From Phyto melanocephala (taxonomy: Eukaryota > Arthropoda > Insecta > Diptera > Rhinophoridae): a DNA stretch of 64,000 nucleotides. The translations under genes and the position numbers were made by a program. The stretch lies in NCBI GenBank assembly GCA_941918925.1, contig OW799237.1, positions 18,395,201 to 18,459,200 of the forward strand. The letters are read 5' to 3'. Shown here in pieces: positions 1 through 11,195 of this stretch (positions are counted from its first letter, which is position 1; the number at the start of each line of letters is the position of its first letter). The notes beneath the pieces are model-generated. The model did not search any database. It saw only the letters and a list, made by a program, of their open reading frames with translations, and was not told the origin of the DNA.

Positions 1-308
1 CATCAATGTTTGTAACAGGCAGATCTTATGAACCATTATGTATAAAATTTCATTGATATTTACAACTACATTAGGTAGGTAGGTTGGAAAGGGGGATGAA
101 AAAAGCGAGAGCCACCTCTGACACCCACACTCGGAGACCGTGTTTCGACTGTCGACTGTGTTTCGTTTTATACAAGAAAGATAGAGAATGATTGAGAGAG
201 GGTTCTTAAAGATGTAGTAAATGAAAATAAGAAACAGTTAGTAGGAAATAGAATAGAAGAAAGAAATACAGATTCCCTACAACTATTTACATTAACTTTG
301 ATTTATTT
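1..308. other. AT-rich non-coding DNA, no gene seen
   Basis: No ORF of note and no recognised RNA. A short GGTAGGTAGGTTGG stretch near 76-90 resembles the GGTTAGGTTAGG head of the dispersed repeat that follows at 309-402, so a second, more decayed piece of that repeat may start here. Confidence 0.6.
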
Positions 309-402
309 AGGTAGAGGTTGGTTAAGTTGAAAAATAGGGACATTAAAGACCCAAACCCTCGACTAGTATACATTTATGCCCAATTGGCATGCTATGCGCT
401 TG
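309..402 (+). repeat. Dispersed repeat fragment, copy 1 (GGTTGAAAA...TTGGCATG type)
   Basis: About 94 bp that align by eye along most of their length with 31359-31450. Shared landmarks in order are a GGTTRGGTT-like head, GTTGAAAA, a GGGRCA..TAAA.CCC segment, AGTATACA or GGTATACA, TTATGCCCA, TTGGCATG and TATGCGC or TGTGCGC. Both copies are on plus. It carries no coding capacity. The head resembles GGTTAGGTT runs seen in dispersed fly repeats, but I cannot assign a class. The two copies show it is repetitive and not unique regulatory DNA. Confidence 0.75.
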
Positions 403-730
403 ATCCATTTAATTAAAAGTACTGTGGTGAGACAAATGAATTCAATGTACACATCGACTTTTTAGAAAATGTTTCTGTAACTAGAAGAAAGCTGATAAAG
501 TTTCTCAACTCCAATTCTTATGTCTAAAGCTGTTTCTGTCTGTCTGTATGTCTTTCTTTATTTATTTAATTATTACTTAAAAAAATTCAGCTGGAATGTT
601 GATTAATATAAAGTTGATGTTGAAAATTATCTGAAGCATTCAGCCAGAAGTTAAATAACAAGACAGCTTGTATAAAAAGAAAAGAAACTGTTATATTTTC
701 ATATTTTTAATTATATTAAGTTTTAGTATA

Positions 731-771
731 TATTAGTTGCACCCGGTCAGCAATGCCGGCCCGATATGCTT
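731..771 (-). mobile_element. Helitron-type 3' terminus, copy 1 (minus strand)
   Basis: Read on minus this is GGGCCGGCATTGCTGACC, then GGGTGCAACTAA. A GC-rich imperfect stem-loop is followed about ten bases later by CTAA, which fits the CTRR end of Helitrons. The same arrangement recurs at 5446-5482 with CTAG as the end. The element body would lie to the right (higher coordinates), but I cannot see its 5' end, and 930-1260 may belong to it. The class is inferred from the terminal architecture only. Confidence 0.5.
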
Positions 772-791
772 GTTAGTCAAAAGTATTAGTT

Positions 792-871
792 GGGGGATTC
801 ACAATAGTGTCATAAAATCATATGTCCTTTAGTAATAGCATAAAAAATTAAGACTATTGTGAACAACCCCT
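792..871. mobile_element. Short inverted-repeat element (MITE-like hairpin, ~80 bp)
   Basis: The left arm GGGGATTCACAATAGTGTCA is answered near 851-870 by ACTATTGTGAACAACCCC, its imperfect reverse complement. The arms share TTCACAATAGT and a GGGG outer end. The loop is AT-rich. There is no coding capacity. Size and structure fit a tiny non-autonomous DNA element or foldback. It may be nested in the Helitron-like segment whose 3' end is at 731. The target-site duplication is not clear. Confidence 0.65.
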
Positions 872-929
872 CATAATTAAGTGTGCTATTTTAATTTAAA
901 TTAGCTGATGTAAAACATTTATAAAAATA

Positions 930-1265
930 AATATTTTCGCTTACGCCTCGGCTTTGGCTAAACTAAAATATTTTTTAATTCTAATCTATGAATTTATTAA
1001 ATTAGATCTTACCACAATATTTTCCATTTTTCAGTTTTGCCGCAAATCACAAATAAATTAAATTTTGTTTGGTAAACAAAAATAGCAGAGTCCTTAGCCG
1101 ATCTTATTTGACGACGCCAGTGATTTGTTATCAAAAATTAGCAACTGCGCCTAAATTTGGATGTCGGCCCTATAAAACTATACAATGATCGGCGACGGCT
1201 CACAAAAACTATTGCGGCTTGGCTTAGCCGGCTTTGCCGTTTAGCACAGGTCTCTGCTTATTAAA
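930..1265. other. GC-richer block of unknown origin, probably decayed mobile DNA
   Basis: Islands such as CTCGGCTTTGGCT (about 947-959) and TTGGCTTAGCCGGCTTTGCC (about 1218-1237) stand out from the surrounding AT-rich DNA. CGGCTTTGGC and CGGCTTTGCC recur, and AGCCGGCT forms a small dyad. No long ORF is present. It may be the body of the Helitron-type element ending at 731, or an unrelated old insertion. Confidence 0.35.
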
Positions 1266-1269
1266 TACG

Positions 1270-3235
1270 ACAGCACAATAAACATAGCGTACAAAGTTCT
1301 ATAATTATAAGAGACTTTTTGTTTGAAAAGCAACAACAATATTTGTAAACCATTGTAAAATATAAGAACAATATGACATGATAAGACACCTTGTGAATCG
1401 CCCAAGTGTGTTTTTATTTATGCTATTTCTGCTCTAAAACAATAGATAAGCAAATTTGTCTAAAATACATTTTAAAAAAATTTATCCGAAAAAAATTTGT
1501 TGGATTGTTTTTGTTTAGTTTTTTTTTTATATTTTTTTTAAATCTTTTGAAAAAGCAAATACATACTTGTATTAAAAAACTATGATGTTATAGAAGACAA
1601 CGAATTTGCTTAAAAAATTTCTTACCCTGTTAGGCCAAAGCCAACTGTAAATAAAAATAAAACCGAAAACTTATCATATGAATTAAAATATATTTCTGTC
1701 TCCCTTTTAATATTATTTTTTTTCCTCTCCGCTTAATATATTAATGGTAAGAAGAAATATATGTTTAATTCTATATGATCATAATGATGATACGGTCTGT
1801 ATTTAAAGTTTGGTTTTGTGTTAAATTTTTTCTTTTTTTCTTGTAGTTTTATAATTAGGCTGCAATGCCCTTAATGCATTAATAATCATTTTGGATTTTC
1901 ATTTGTACACTCTTTCGCACAAACACATTCGCTCTTGCATAAAGATTTCTACAATCTGCAAGTTAATGCTAAAACTTATTTATTTTAACAAAATACAACA
2001 CATTTAATAGCAAACGGAGACAGCAGTCTCATACAGAATCCTTTAAGTTGGCAATAAATGCAGGCAGCATAAATAAGTAAGCACACCGTAGAACAGTGTG
2101 CGACAGCGTCTGGAAATAAATACACAATAAATCTGTTGTGTTGTGAATGCATTTATTAAACATAATTGCATGTGGGCGTGGTTGGTTGAAATTTCTTTGA
2201 TTAAACTCGATTAAAATCGCAACTTATTTAAAGGAAGTTTAAGAGTTTTTTTTTTTAATTTAATTTTTGTTGTATTATTATTTTATGCATCCATATGCTT
2301 TGTGTTCAGTTTGATTTGTTTTATAATGTATTTAATTTGTTTTGCACGCTACAGGCGGAAGAGGAATATTATAGTTTTTGTATTGCATGCAACTTAGATA
2401 CGCCTTAAAAAATTGACAAAAATTTTCATACTCGTCTGAATATTGAAAAAGTAAAATATATGATTTGTTTTTGTTATAAAAGAAAATTACCATTACATGC
2501 TGCTCAACCCAAAATAACTATAAATTTTGTTTTTAATATATTTTTTTTAAACCCATAGCCGGGCTTATAAAAAAGTAAAAAAAAATATATTAAAACTGTA
2601 GAAATTAATATTGTAATTCCTAGATCTCAATATATCATCCTTCCATTTAAATTTTTCAAAATAAGCCATCTCCTGTGTCGACCTTTACTTTACAACTTCT
2701 TTAAAACTTTATTTGGTTGATAAGTTTAAAAAAGGATTATAACCTGCTTTTAAGGAATTTTTAATCTTCATTATAAGTAGTTTTTTTCTGATTTCCTCTT
2801 CTCCTTCATTTTCATTATAAAATATTTTATTTTTGTTTTCAGAGTTGTTCATCATCTTGTGTTGTAGAGGCTGTGTTTTGCTGCAGTTTTCGCTGCTTCA
2901 TTCATTGTATTGTAATTATACTTCATAAATCAGTTGACTTTGGGACTCTTTGATTTTAAGATGCTGTTTGTTGTTGTTGTTGTTATTTTTTTTTATAATA
3001 TTATTTATTCACTGTTTTTATTGCAGTTGTGTTACTATATTGGCTATTTAACAAAATCAAAATGAAAAAAATATTAAAATAAAATCACACAAACAAATTC
3101 CTGTTAAACGTTGGCCAACTATCCAGGTTTAAGCTATATTGCATAGTGGGGTTTAAATGCAAATTTTATAAATTAGAATATAAAAAGTTTTTTCAAAGAG
3201 AAAAACAATTGTTGTATTGACACGTAAAATCATCG
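1270..3235. other. AT-rich non-coding DNA, no gene seen
   Basis: Long A/T runs, a GTTGTTGTTGTTGTTA microsatellite near 2968-2984, and no convincing ORF, RNA gene or inverted-repeat element. Confidence 0.6.
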
Positions 3236-3289
3236 TAAAATATGCAAAATTGTACTTATATTGGCAAACAATATTTTTTTCCAATTTTT

Positions 3290-4260
3290 AATGTTTTTGG
3301 TACTATATTCATCCCGCTGCCGTGTGGTATCTCAGCAGATCGTACAGTATTATCTCAGGAAGTTAAAAAGAAAGAGTCGTTTGATAGGCGTCCGGGTCGG
3401 TTTTCATGTTTTCCTAATATCCTATGACCCGTGAATACCGTCAGCACCGAGCCACCGTCCCTTCGGTGGTGGCTCGTAAGTTGCGAAGCTCGCGTGATAT
3501 AAAAAGAGGGCCTCGTAAGAGTGGCTACTCTACATACATATATCTAGTTTACACCACATTTCTCCTGCTTTTTCAGTAAATTGTCTGGAGATCTTGCCTT
3601 TGATAGTCTCTAACGGCGTTGCAACTGTATTCGCGTTGATGATATTTTAATTAGATCCCTTTCTGGTTAGCTCGTCCGTCCGTTCTTTGCCATAGTAACC
3701 GCTATGCTCAAGGATCTAGACTAAAACTAAGTATGTCAGTTGTTTAAGCCCTGGTCACTCTTTCCTGCTTGGCCGACAAATTTTAGGTAGGTGGTGTATG
3801 ACGTAAGAGAAAAGAGTTCCAACGGAATGTCGACAATAATACCAATATTCACGTAAATATTTTTGCTATTCAATATCCTACAGGCCTCAATATATTTTAG
3901 CTTGAAATATATTCATCCTAAACACCGAAAGAGATCCCTATCAATATTCTGCTAGATAAGGCACTGAATCCAAATTTACAGCCCATCTTATAACAGTTTG
4001 GAATTAGAATTTTAAGCACCCTGTAAAATTCAATATATGGCGTGATATAATCAGTAGGTTGGTTTCGGATCTAAGGGAACCCGGCAGTTCTTGTTTTGGC
4101 TATGGCAGCATTACTGACTACCTGAAAATATGGATATAAAATTAAGGTCAATGAGAACGGGTTGCAACATTGTGTCAGTGTTTCTAGGAATAGTTCATAT
4201 TACACCCGTTATTTTATTACACTGTATGACTCCAACTCGACATCTTTATTACTAGCTTTT
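3290..4260. other. GC-richer unclassified block, probable old transposon fragment
   Basis: About 1 kb with clearly higher G+C than its flanks and frequent CG dinucleotides. It contains a strong hairpin at 3448-3476 (stem CGAGCCACC with GGTGGCTCG, 11-base loop, with an alternative CCACCG/CGGTGG stem inside). A 61-codon ORF at 3242-3427 has no recognisable domain and its first third is AT-rich flank, so I do not call it a gene. Translation in both directions gave no match that I recognise to transposase, reverse transcriptase or integrase. Composition suggests a decayed retroelement or 5' UTR-like segment, but this is inference. Confidence 0.4.
3448..3476 (+). other. Strong GC-rich stem-loop
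   Basis: CGAGCCACC pairs perfectly with GGTGGCTCG across an 11-base loop, giving a 9-bp stem. CCACCG/CGGTGG offers an overlapping alternative. It is exceptional in this AT-rich window. No U-run follows, so it is not a terminator-like element. It is possibly a structural element of a retrotransposon UTR. Confidence 0.7.
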
Positions 4261-4261
4261 T

Positions 4262-5445
4262 CATAAATGCGTTAGGGGAACACATGCTTCTTAAAGGGAC
4301 AAAATTAGGACTTAATAATTTCTAAAAAAAATTATAAGACCTACGAATTAGGACTTCACATACAAAAGTCATGCCTTGGAAGCAGGTAAGCACTAAACAA
4401 GGTATATAAAAATTTTAATAAAATTTCTGATAAATTATCTCAATAACTAATTTTCCTAAGAAATCAAGTTTCTTTTATAAATCTCTCTTACACTGTATAA
4501 CAATTTGAACGATGATTCAACTTACACATTAACCATAATTTCTTTCATTTGCCCCACTATGCAAAGACTTATTTTTCAAATGCGTTTTGTTTTTCTCTCA
4601 GAGCAGTGTACTAGAGTGTAGAGTTGTGAATCTTTTAAGGTTGTTTATAGGAATTTTAGTTCCTTTTTTTTTGTTACTCTCTTACTGCTGCTTTTATTTT
4701 CATATTAAACTTATAATTAAATAAATTATTGTGTATGTATGCAGATGTATAGAGTTTGTGTATGTTTGTGATATTATGCGTTTGATTAATGAAAATCTCA
4801 ATAAATTATAAGCAACAACAACAACAACAAAAAGGAAGGAAATTAAAAATATAAGCAATAAGAGGACCCAGAGTCTGTATAATAATATATATTTTTGTGT
4901 TTTAAATAATAAATGAGATAAAACTGAAATGATTATAACTTTGTTGCAAAGCGTAAAATTAGTTAGGAATTTTTTCGGGATCTAAAGTTTAGGTATATGC
5001 CTGTGTGCGTTTATTCGGCAAATTTTAGCAGAATGAAAATGAATTTTATTAAACAAGTTTTTGGGTTTTAAGAAGATAAGTTTTGGCAACTTATTGAAAA
5101 TATTTTTGTAAATAAAAATTTTCTTAATATTAATTGATATTAATTGTAATTTTTTGGTTTTTGAGTTACCTGAAAAAGAGCCTTGAAGGTGTTTGAAATA
5201 TCGAAAATAATTAAATAAAATAACCGACTATTTTTAAATCACAGAGCAATAATTTAAAACTGGGTATATGGACCTAGAGTCTGAAAAAGACAATAAAATT
5301 ATATTTTTTTTAAATAAAAATTAAAAAAATATTTTATTATTACTGGGAGACAGACAACTATAAAAACTAAATTTATTTATAAAATATTTTTTGCATTATT
5401 GAAAAGTATTGAAGTGTACAATTAAAACAAAAATTTGTATTAAGA
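4262..5445. other. AT-rich non-coding DNA, no gene seen
   Basis: Low-complexity A/T-rich sequence with a short CAA run (about 4814-4829). No ORF, RNA gene or terminal repeat is supported. Confidence 0.6.
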
Positions 5446-5980
5446 ACTAGTTAAACCCGGTCCGCATTGCTGGCCCTAACAATATATTTGTATTGTATTA
5501 ATTTTAAAAGAAATTGTTATATCTCTGTTAGTGCAAATTAATATTTTAATATTTCTTGTTTATCTATTGTCGTTTCAGTATAAACCTTTATTTTCTTAAC
5601 AGCCTTCTATATTTTAAACCCTTATACAAAAGTCTTTTAAAATACATACAATATTTGCGCGGCAATCGAGATTATATATTGTCATATAAATTTACTATAA
5701 GTATTGATTTAGCCTTGTAATTTTTCCAATTACGAAGAAACAAGACAGTATTGGTTTAAATTGATATACGGACAGACGGACGCACTTTTTTTATTTAACT
5801 CAGAAAGTGATTCTATACCCATCAGAATATTCCACACAAAGTTTTTCTTTTTTAATAAGTAACATTTTTAGTTATATCGCTTAATAAAATTTTAGATAAA
5901 AGATATCCCAATATGTACCGATCGTTGTTAAAAAATTGAAATAAGCGAAGCTGTGGTATAATCGAAATTCTTGTTTCATT
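5446..5980 (-). mobile_element. Non-autonomous Helitron-like element (minus strand), left limit sound, right limit uncertain
   Basis: Read on minus it ends GGGCCAGCAATGCGGACC, then GGGTTTAACTAG followed by T. That is an imperfect GC stem-loop, then CTAG, with the next base T, as expected when Helitrons insert between A and T. It matches the terminus at 731-771. At 5769-5784 plus the sequence reads GGACAGACGGACGCAC, the GTCCGTC-type motif shared with fly repeats elsewhere in the window. No replication protein or helicase is encoded. The right limit is a guess at the end of the non-random stretch. Confidence 0.5.
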
Positions 5981-6398
5981 TTATAGACCCTATAGCCTAT
6001 AGTTTAAATGTGGATAAATAAAGCTCAAATGACCACGACTATAAGAAAATTAATTTTTACTGATTCCGTCCTTTAAATCGAGCCTTGGTTTAGCGATGTC
6101 TATATTGTTAGATTTATACCTTTTCTTATAACGCTCATTTATTTCATTCTATTGACAACAAAATACACTTGAAATATATGATATAAAAGTTAAGAGCATA
6201 TTATTGACCGATATGACTTGTACTGAACTTTGTTTGTTATTTCACTTATTGTTATGCATCTTATTATCAAACCCAATTTGATATACACACAACGAACACT
6301 GTTGTACCACTGGTGTACCAGCTACACTTTTTTAACTATCTATGCTAGCACTGCCAAAAAGATCTTTCTCTGCAATATTACCATAACCTTATTAAACA
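5981..6398. other. AT-rich non-coding DNA, no gene seen
   Basis: A 91-codon ORF (6230-6505) runs from here into the repeat element. It has no recognisable motif, crosses an element boundary and ends in repeat sequence, so it is treated as chance. Confidence 0.6.
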
Positions 6399-7649
6399 AT
6401 GTTTTTTTTTTATACCCGCCACCAAAAAAATGGTGGGGGTATATTCATTTTGTCATTCCGTTTGTAACACATCGAAATATTCATTTTAGACCCCATAAAG
6501 TATAAAGGGTTTGATTTGATGACGATCTAGCTATGTCCGTCCGTCTGTCCGTCTGTTGAAAGCACGATATAGGTCGCACCGAAAAAGCTAGGGGGCTCAA
6601 ATTTTGCCAGAATCTTTCTTATAGACAAGGTTTGTCTGGTATTAAAAATGGGCTAAATCGGAATATTAAGAAGTGAGTTATAGCTCGTAACGCAAGAGTA
6701 GGTCGAAAAAACCGTGTCCTTCGAACATCGAATAAAATGGAATTGTGTCGAAACGCATCAACGTAAAGTCATGGTATTGAAAATGGGCTAAATCGGAATA
6801 TTAGGAAGCGAGTTATAGCTCGAAAAGCAAGAGTAGGTCGAAAAAATCGTGTCCTTCGAACATCGAATAAAATGGAATTGTGTCCAAACGCATTAACGTA
6901 GACTCATGAAACTTCGAATGTATATTTCCTGAGTAAAAACAATATTTTTCCCAGAAAATTATCCACATCTATGCATTAGGAGAGGAGTTATCGATCAAAA
7001 TGTACGAAAATTTATACCGCACAGTGTATTTTTCGGTATATTTAAAAACAAAAACGTCATAAAAGCAACAAAATTGGATGTACGACTCTGAAATTTTGCA
7101 CACGTGGCTTTTTGGTCAAATGCTTTGTTCTAACGGAAAATCAATGTGCCACGCCCACTTTAACGCCCACCTCCCATATAACGTTTTACCTAAAATGCAT
7201 ATAATTTCTCTATTTATAAAGATTTTGGAATAATAAAGGACTATATTAAAACAAATAAATTGTATTCATTCGCAAAAACAACTTTGACACGCCTACTATA
7301 ACGCCCACTTTTCACGATATCTACCGTTAATGAAATTTAAAAGCTCATAAAACCGACAAAATTAGAGGTATGATAATAAAATTTGCTACATATATATTTC
7401 TAATCAATGTAACTGTTGTGCCAAAAAGTTTAAGTGACATGCTCACTTTACCGCCTACTTCCCATTTAACGGTTTATCTTAAATTCATGTAATTTCTCTA
7501 TTGACAATGTTTTTGGGAAAATAAAGGACTATATTAAAATATCTAAGTTGTATTTATTAGCAGAAACTTTATTGATACTCCTACTTTAACGCCCACTTTC
7601 ATTGAAGGACTAAATTTATGAAAACATTTTACTAGCGTATCGAAGGTTA

Positions 7650-8267
7650 AAAGGGTAGTTAAATTTTAAGGGCCGATGTTGATTTTAAATAAAACACAAA
7701 TTGTTTAAGAAGTTATTATCATTTCTTTTTATAATGATAATATTTGTATGGTTCAATTATGTATTGAATATAATATCGGCCAAATGCCCCCCCCCCTCCT
7801 TGGCGCCGCTACTCTATCTGATGGTCCAAATTTTCAATGACAATGTTGATGCTCAATTGTTGGGCATGATGATGAGTCGAGGTTGACTGCTCTTTTGCCA
7901 CACTATCGCAAAAAACAGCAATGGTTCCCATTCAACGAACTGAGAAGGCATTCACAGATTTTCTAACATTTTATAAAGACATGTTTTGCAGAAATTTTAA
8001 TATTTTTAAAATTCTCCCGATTGTGGACGAATGATAACGATTATGTTGATCAAAAGAATTACGAAGTGCACAAAATGCATTTTGATTTGAACGCCCATTT
8101 TTATAAAAAAACTGAATAACTTTAAAGCGTTGCTCATTTGCGTATCTTTCCACGGATCAAATTGAGTAAGTTTGAGATTGAGAAATGTCAAATGAAATGC
8201 AGAAAACAAATTTAAAGACTAGGTGTAGTTCACCTTCAACATGGGCCCTTAAAATTTAACCACCCTC
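7650..8267 (-). mobile_element. Tc1/mariner-type deletion derivative nested in the repeat
   Basis: Inverted ends are AGGGTAGTTAAATTTTAAGG (from 7652) and, read on minus from 8266, AGGGTGGTTAAATTTTAAGG. They match for about 27 bases with two or three differences and are flanked by TA (7648-7649 and 8268-8269), as expected for Tc1/mariner target duplication. The element is about 618 bp, half of a full-length element. It keeps the 5' part of a transposase gene (8153 down to about 7800) and lacks the catalytic core. It lies inside the 6406-8412 repeat and is therefore younger. Its TIR sequence differs from the elements at 10266 and 47124, so it is a different subfamily. Confidence 0.85.
7800..8153 (-). 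pseudogene. Transposase remnant, N-terminal DNA-binding part (Tc1/mariner, DD41D-like clade)
   Basis: From 8153 on minus the reading begins MERYANEQRFKVIQFF and runs through a CALRNSF...QHNR...TIGRIL pattern for 60 codons. This is the typical start of an insect mariner-type transposase, the first helix-turn-helix that binds the TIR. After a stop at 7971 the homology resumes in another frame around 7900-7835 with SVAKEQSTST...HAQQLSIN, the linker and second helix-turn-helix region. It then degenerates into an 11-C run near 7787. The catalytic D-D-D domain is absent, so no active enzyme can be made. The family assignment rests on remembered motifs, not on a search. Confidence 0.8.
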
Positions 8268-8412
8268 TACAAAGAACGTGATGCATATTTTATTATAAAG
8301 AGATTATTCCATAGCGATTAACAAAATAATAAATATTGTACTTTAAATGTACACAAAATTGGTGGTGGGTATAAAATATTCGGCATAGCCGAATATAGTG
8401 CTCTTACTTGTT

Positions 8413-10263
8413 TAATATTCCCAAAGAAAATCTATCAATTTTCCATAATCATCGTTATCATTTTACTGCAGCATCTATTCATTCAAATGCATTATAATAA
8501 TTCGACCTGAAAAAATTAGATTCAACATTAATTTGCTTTGCATAACGACTACTAATAATATAAACTGGATTTTTAAATGCATTCAAGCCAACGTACAGCC
8601 ATAATTTTTAAAGATTCTGACATTAAAACTAGACTATTAGTTACATGCTGGCTGCAGCAGCAAAACAACAGTATGTAAGCAACAACTAGGAGGATCTGTA
8701 AATGTGTAGTAATGATATTTTTTCAATAAGGAAATAAAAAAAAACAACAACCACAAACTTAGAACTAATTGTCTAACAATTAATTTTGTATGATGAGGCT
8801 ATAAAACAAAAATAAGAAAGCTACAAAAAACTAAGTTAAGGGTAACTAAAATGATGTTCGTATACATGTCTTAGGTATGGAGATATCATTTATACAATTG
8901 TGTGTGTGCTCTAACACATGTTATTATTGCAACATAATGACATGAAAGCTATTTTGTTAGATGTTTAAAGAGTTTTTGCTTCATTTATTAAGCACACTAT
9001 TTACTAATACAGCTGCAAATGCATACAAATATAAATTTACTATAACTGCCAGTAGTGGCAACCACTTCTAAATGACCACAAGAAAACATTGTTTAACAAA
9101 AATTACATTTAAATGGTTGAGGCAACCAGACAGACGACAGCGTGTGTGTTCTTAATAGTATGTACAAAAGTAATGATTAAAAAGTGCACAAATATATACT
9201 TACCTTTTTTCTTTTTTGTTTTCTTTTCAATTCTAACTAAACAAATACAAGAAACTAATATTTAATATAAAACCAAAAAACTCAAAGACAAAACAGGGGG
9301 GTTAAACTTACCGAACAAATCAAATCTAAATATTGCTGCAATAGAACATTAAATTGTTGTTGTTTGTGGTTTAAGCAACAACAATAAGTACAGAAAATTA
9401 AGTGCAATTGCATTGGACATTATACACGGCTACTACTATCTACAATCCCGGCAACATTCTAACTCTATTTTTTATATATTTCGCTAGATGTTTGTTTATA
9501 AACACTTTGTTGTTGTTTTTGATTGTATTTAATGTTGTGTTGAGCCTGCTGTTTTAAACTGAGGCCAGTCTCTGGCATCATAAGTAAGTAGATGTTTAAC
9601 TCTATGGAAATGTATGAGGTCTTCTATTCTCTGCTTATAAGATCAAGTTTTTTCATTTATTTTAAAGCCTGGAGGGCGCGTGCTGAATTTAATCAGTTTC
9701 AGTTTATGTTGCATGTTGCGTACAATGACACTCTAGTTCTTATCTATATGTATAGTAGAGTTTGTGTATGAGTTTCAAGTAAAACTAAAAAGAAATTAGA
9801 ACAAAATTATGTCTTGTCTTATTGGCGAAAATATGGTTAGATGTTTTTAAGATTGACTTTAAATTTAAGTTGCCAATAGCTTGAGGTTAAAAGACAAAAT
9901 ATTTTATTTTAACGGTTTTAATTTTCCAACACAGCCTTGCAACACAACATACATACACAGTTTAAACATATAAAGTTTGTAATAACGTTAAAACTGTTGT
10001 TCTAACAAGATATTGTAAAATTAGCTTAATGCAGTTTGAGGAAAATAAAATACACTTGAACGAGTTTGGAGAAAAGATTTAGATTAAAATAAAGATCAAA
10101 TTTAAAACAATATTTTAAATAGCATAGGAATAATATGCTTTAATAATGCTAGGTTACAAGTACAATTAAAACAAAAAAAATCTAACTCTCGGAAACAATG
10201 TTGCTAGCAACATATTCGTACTGGGTTTAGCACTTGTTAAATGTTGAAAGCCTCTATTATATG
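8413..10263. other. AT-rich non-coding DNA, no gene seen
   Basis: Contains CAACA/TTGTTG short repeats and a splice-donor-like string or two, but no ORF above chance, no RNA gene and no element with recognisable ends. Confidence 0.55.
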
Positions 10264-10265
10264 TA

Positions 10266-11195
10266 CCGGGTGTTTTTTTCAGTGGTATAGAATTCGAATT
10301 GAAATAAAACACAAGAAAATCGTTTTAATGACCATCAATTTGGCTTTATTGGAAGGATAATTTTATGCCATTAATGTTTAAATATGATTTCAGGCATGTG
10401 GCCGCCGCGGCTGGCTCGAATAAAGCCAATTCTACAGGTCCAATTTTTAACCACTTTTTCGAGCATATGGGGTCGTATGTCGGCAATAACGCCACGAATG
10501 TTGGCTTCCAATTCCCCTAACGTTTCTGGTTTGTTGGCGTAGACGAGCGACTTCACATATCCCCAAAGAAAATAATCCAATGGTGTCAAATCACACGATC
10601 TTGGTGGCCAATTGACAGGTCCATTCCGCGAAATTATGCGCTCATTGAATGTTTCCTTCAATAAATCGATTGTGGCGTGCGCTGTGTGGCATGTAGCGCC
10701 GTCTTGTTGGAACCACAACTCATCCACATTCATGCCATCCAATTCGGGAACAAAATAGTCGGTTATCATGGCTCTATACCGGTCTCCATTAACGGTAACT
10801 GCCTCTCCAGCATTATTTCGGAAGAAGTATGGCCCAATGACTCCACCAGCCAATAGAGCACACCAAACAGTCAGTTTTTGTGGATGTAATGGCGTCTCAA
10901 TGGTCTCATGTGGATTCTCTTCACTCCAAATGCGGCAATTTTGCTTGTTGACGTAGCCATTCAACCAAAAATCAGCCTCATCACTGAACAAAATTTTGCG
11001 ATGAAAATCAGCATCGAGATCAATCTCATTTCGAAATAAATTTGCACGATTTGCAAGCGTTGTTCTTTTGTCAACCTGTTCATAATGAAATGGCAAACCA
11101 AACTGAACATAAGTGACATTAGAGTTGCCAGATTTGACCACATAATGCCAGTTTTATCTCTATTCGAAAAACAAACCTGTAAAAAAAACACCCGT
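10266..11195 (-). mobile_element. DD41D (rosa-like) Tc1/mariner transposon, internally deleted, 930 bp
   Basis: The ends are inverted: CCGGGTGTTTTTTTCAG from 10266 and, on minus from 11195, ACGGGTGTTTTTTTTACAG. Both are bordered by TA (10264-10265 and 11196-11197). The transposase is encoded on minus. The start codon of the original protein lies about 110 bp inside the right end (11083). At 930 bp it is well short of the roughly 1.2-1.3 kb usual for such elements, because about 100 codons are missing near 11028. The neat TIRs, TA flanks and long open catalytic frame make it the youngest-looking element here. Confidence 0.93.
10371..11083 (-). pseudogene. DD41D-type mariner transposase with internal deletion and frame change
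   Basis: DNA cut-and-paste transposase acting on its own TIRs. The original start is visible at 11083: MNRLTKEQRLQIVQIYFEM, the first helix of the N-terminal helix-turn-helix, for 18-19 codons. At about 11031-11027 the sequence jumps into a different frame and straight into the catalytic domain, so the rest of the DNA-binding region is deleted. The catalytic frame stays open to the stop at 10371. Within the 256-codon open frame (from 11141) the motifs are FSDEADF (D54), GYVNKQNCRIW, VNGDRYRAMI, WFQQDGATCH (D147), NWPPRSCDLTPLD (D189), and a GGHMPEIIF tail. I count 41 residues between the last two aspartates, hence DD41D. The first ~37 residues of that open frame are an out-of-frame reading of 5' sequence. 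Catalytic residues are intact but TIR binding should be lost. Confidence 0.92.

Larger units (their letters stand above)
6406..8412 (-). repeat. AACAAGTAAGAG-family fly repeat, long copy (minus) with nested insertion
   Basis: On minus it starts AAACAAGTAAGAGCACTATA, followed by a perfect hairpin (ATATTCGGC, loop ATA, GCCGAATAT; 8376-8396 plus) and TATACCCACCACC. It ends at 6408 with a second hairpin (TATACCCGCCACCA and TGGTGGGGGTATA, 6411-6442). Internal hallmarks on plus are GACCCCATAAAGTAT (6489), GATCTAGC and GTCCGTCCGTCTGTCCGTC (6537). A near-duplicated stretch around GGGCTAAATCGGAATATTA appears at 6651 and 6785. Repeats with this TATACCC...ATAAAGTAT...GTCCGTCTGTCC design are widespread in fly genomes. 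It is non-coding, and interrupted by the transposon at 7650-8267. Confidence 0.8.

Noticed and set aside
10768..10956. Plus-strand ORF opposite the transposase
   Set aside because: Shadow of the minus-strand catalytic frame.
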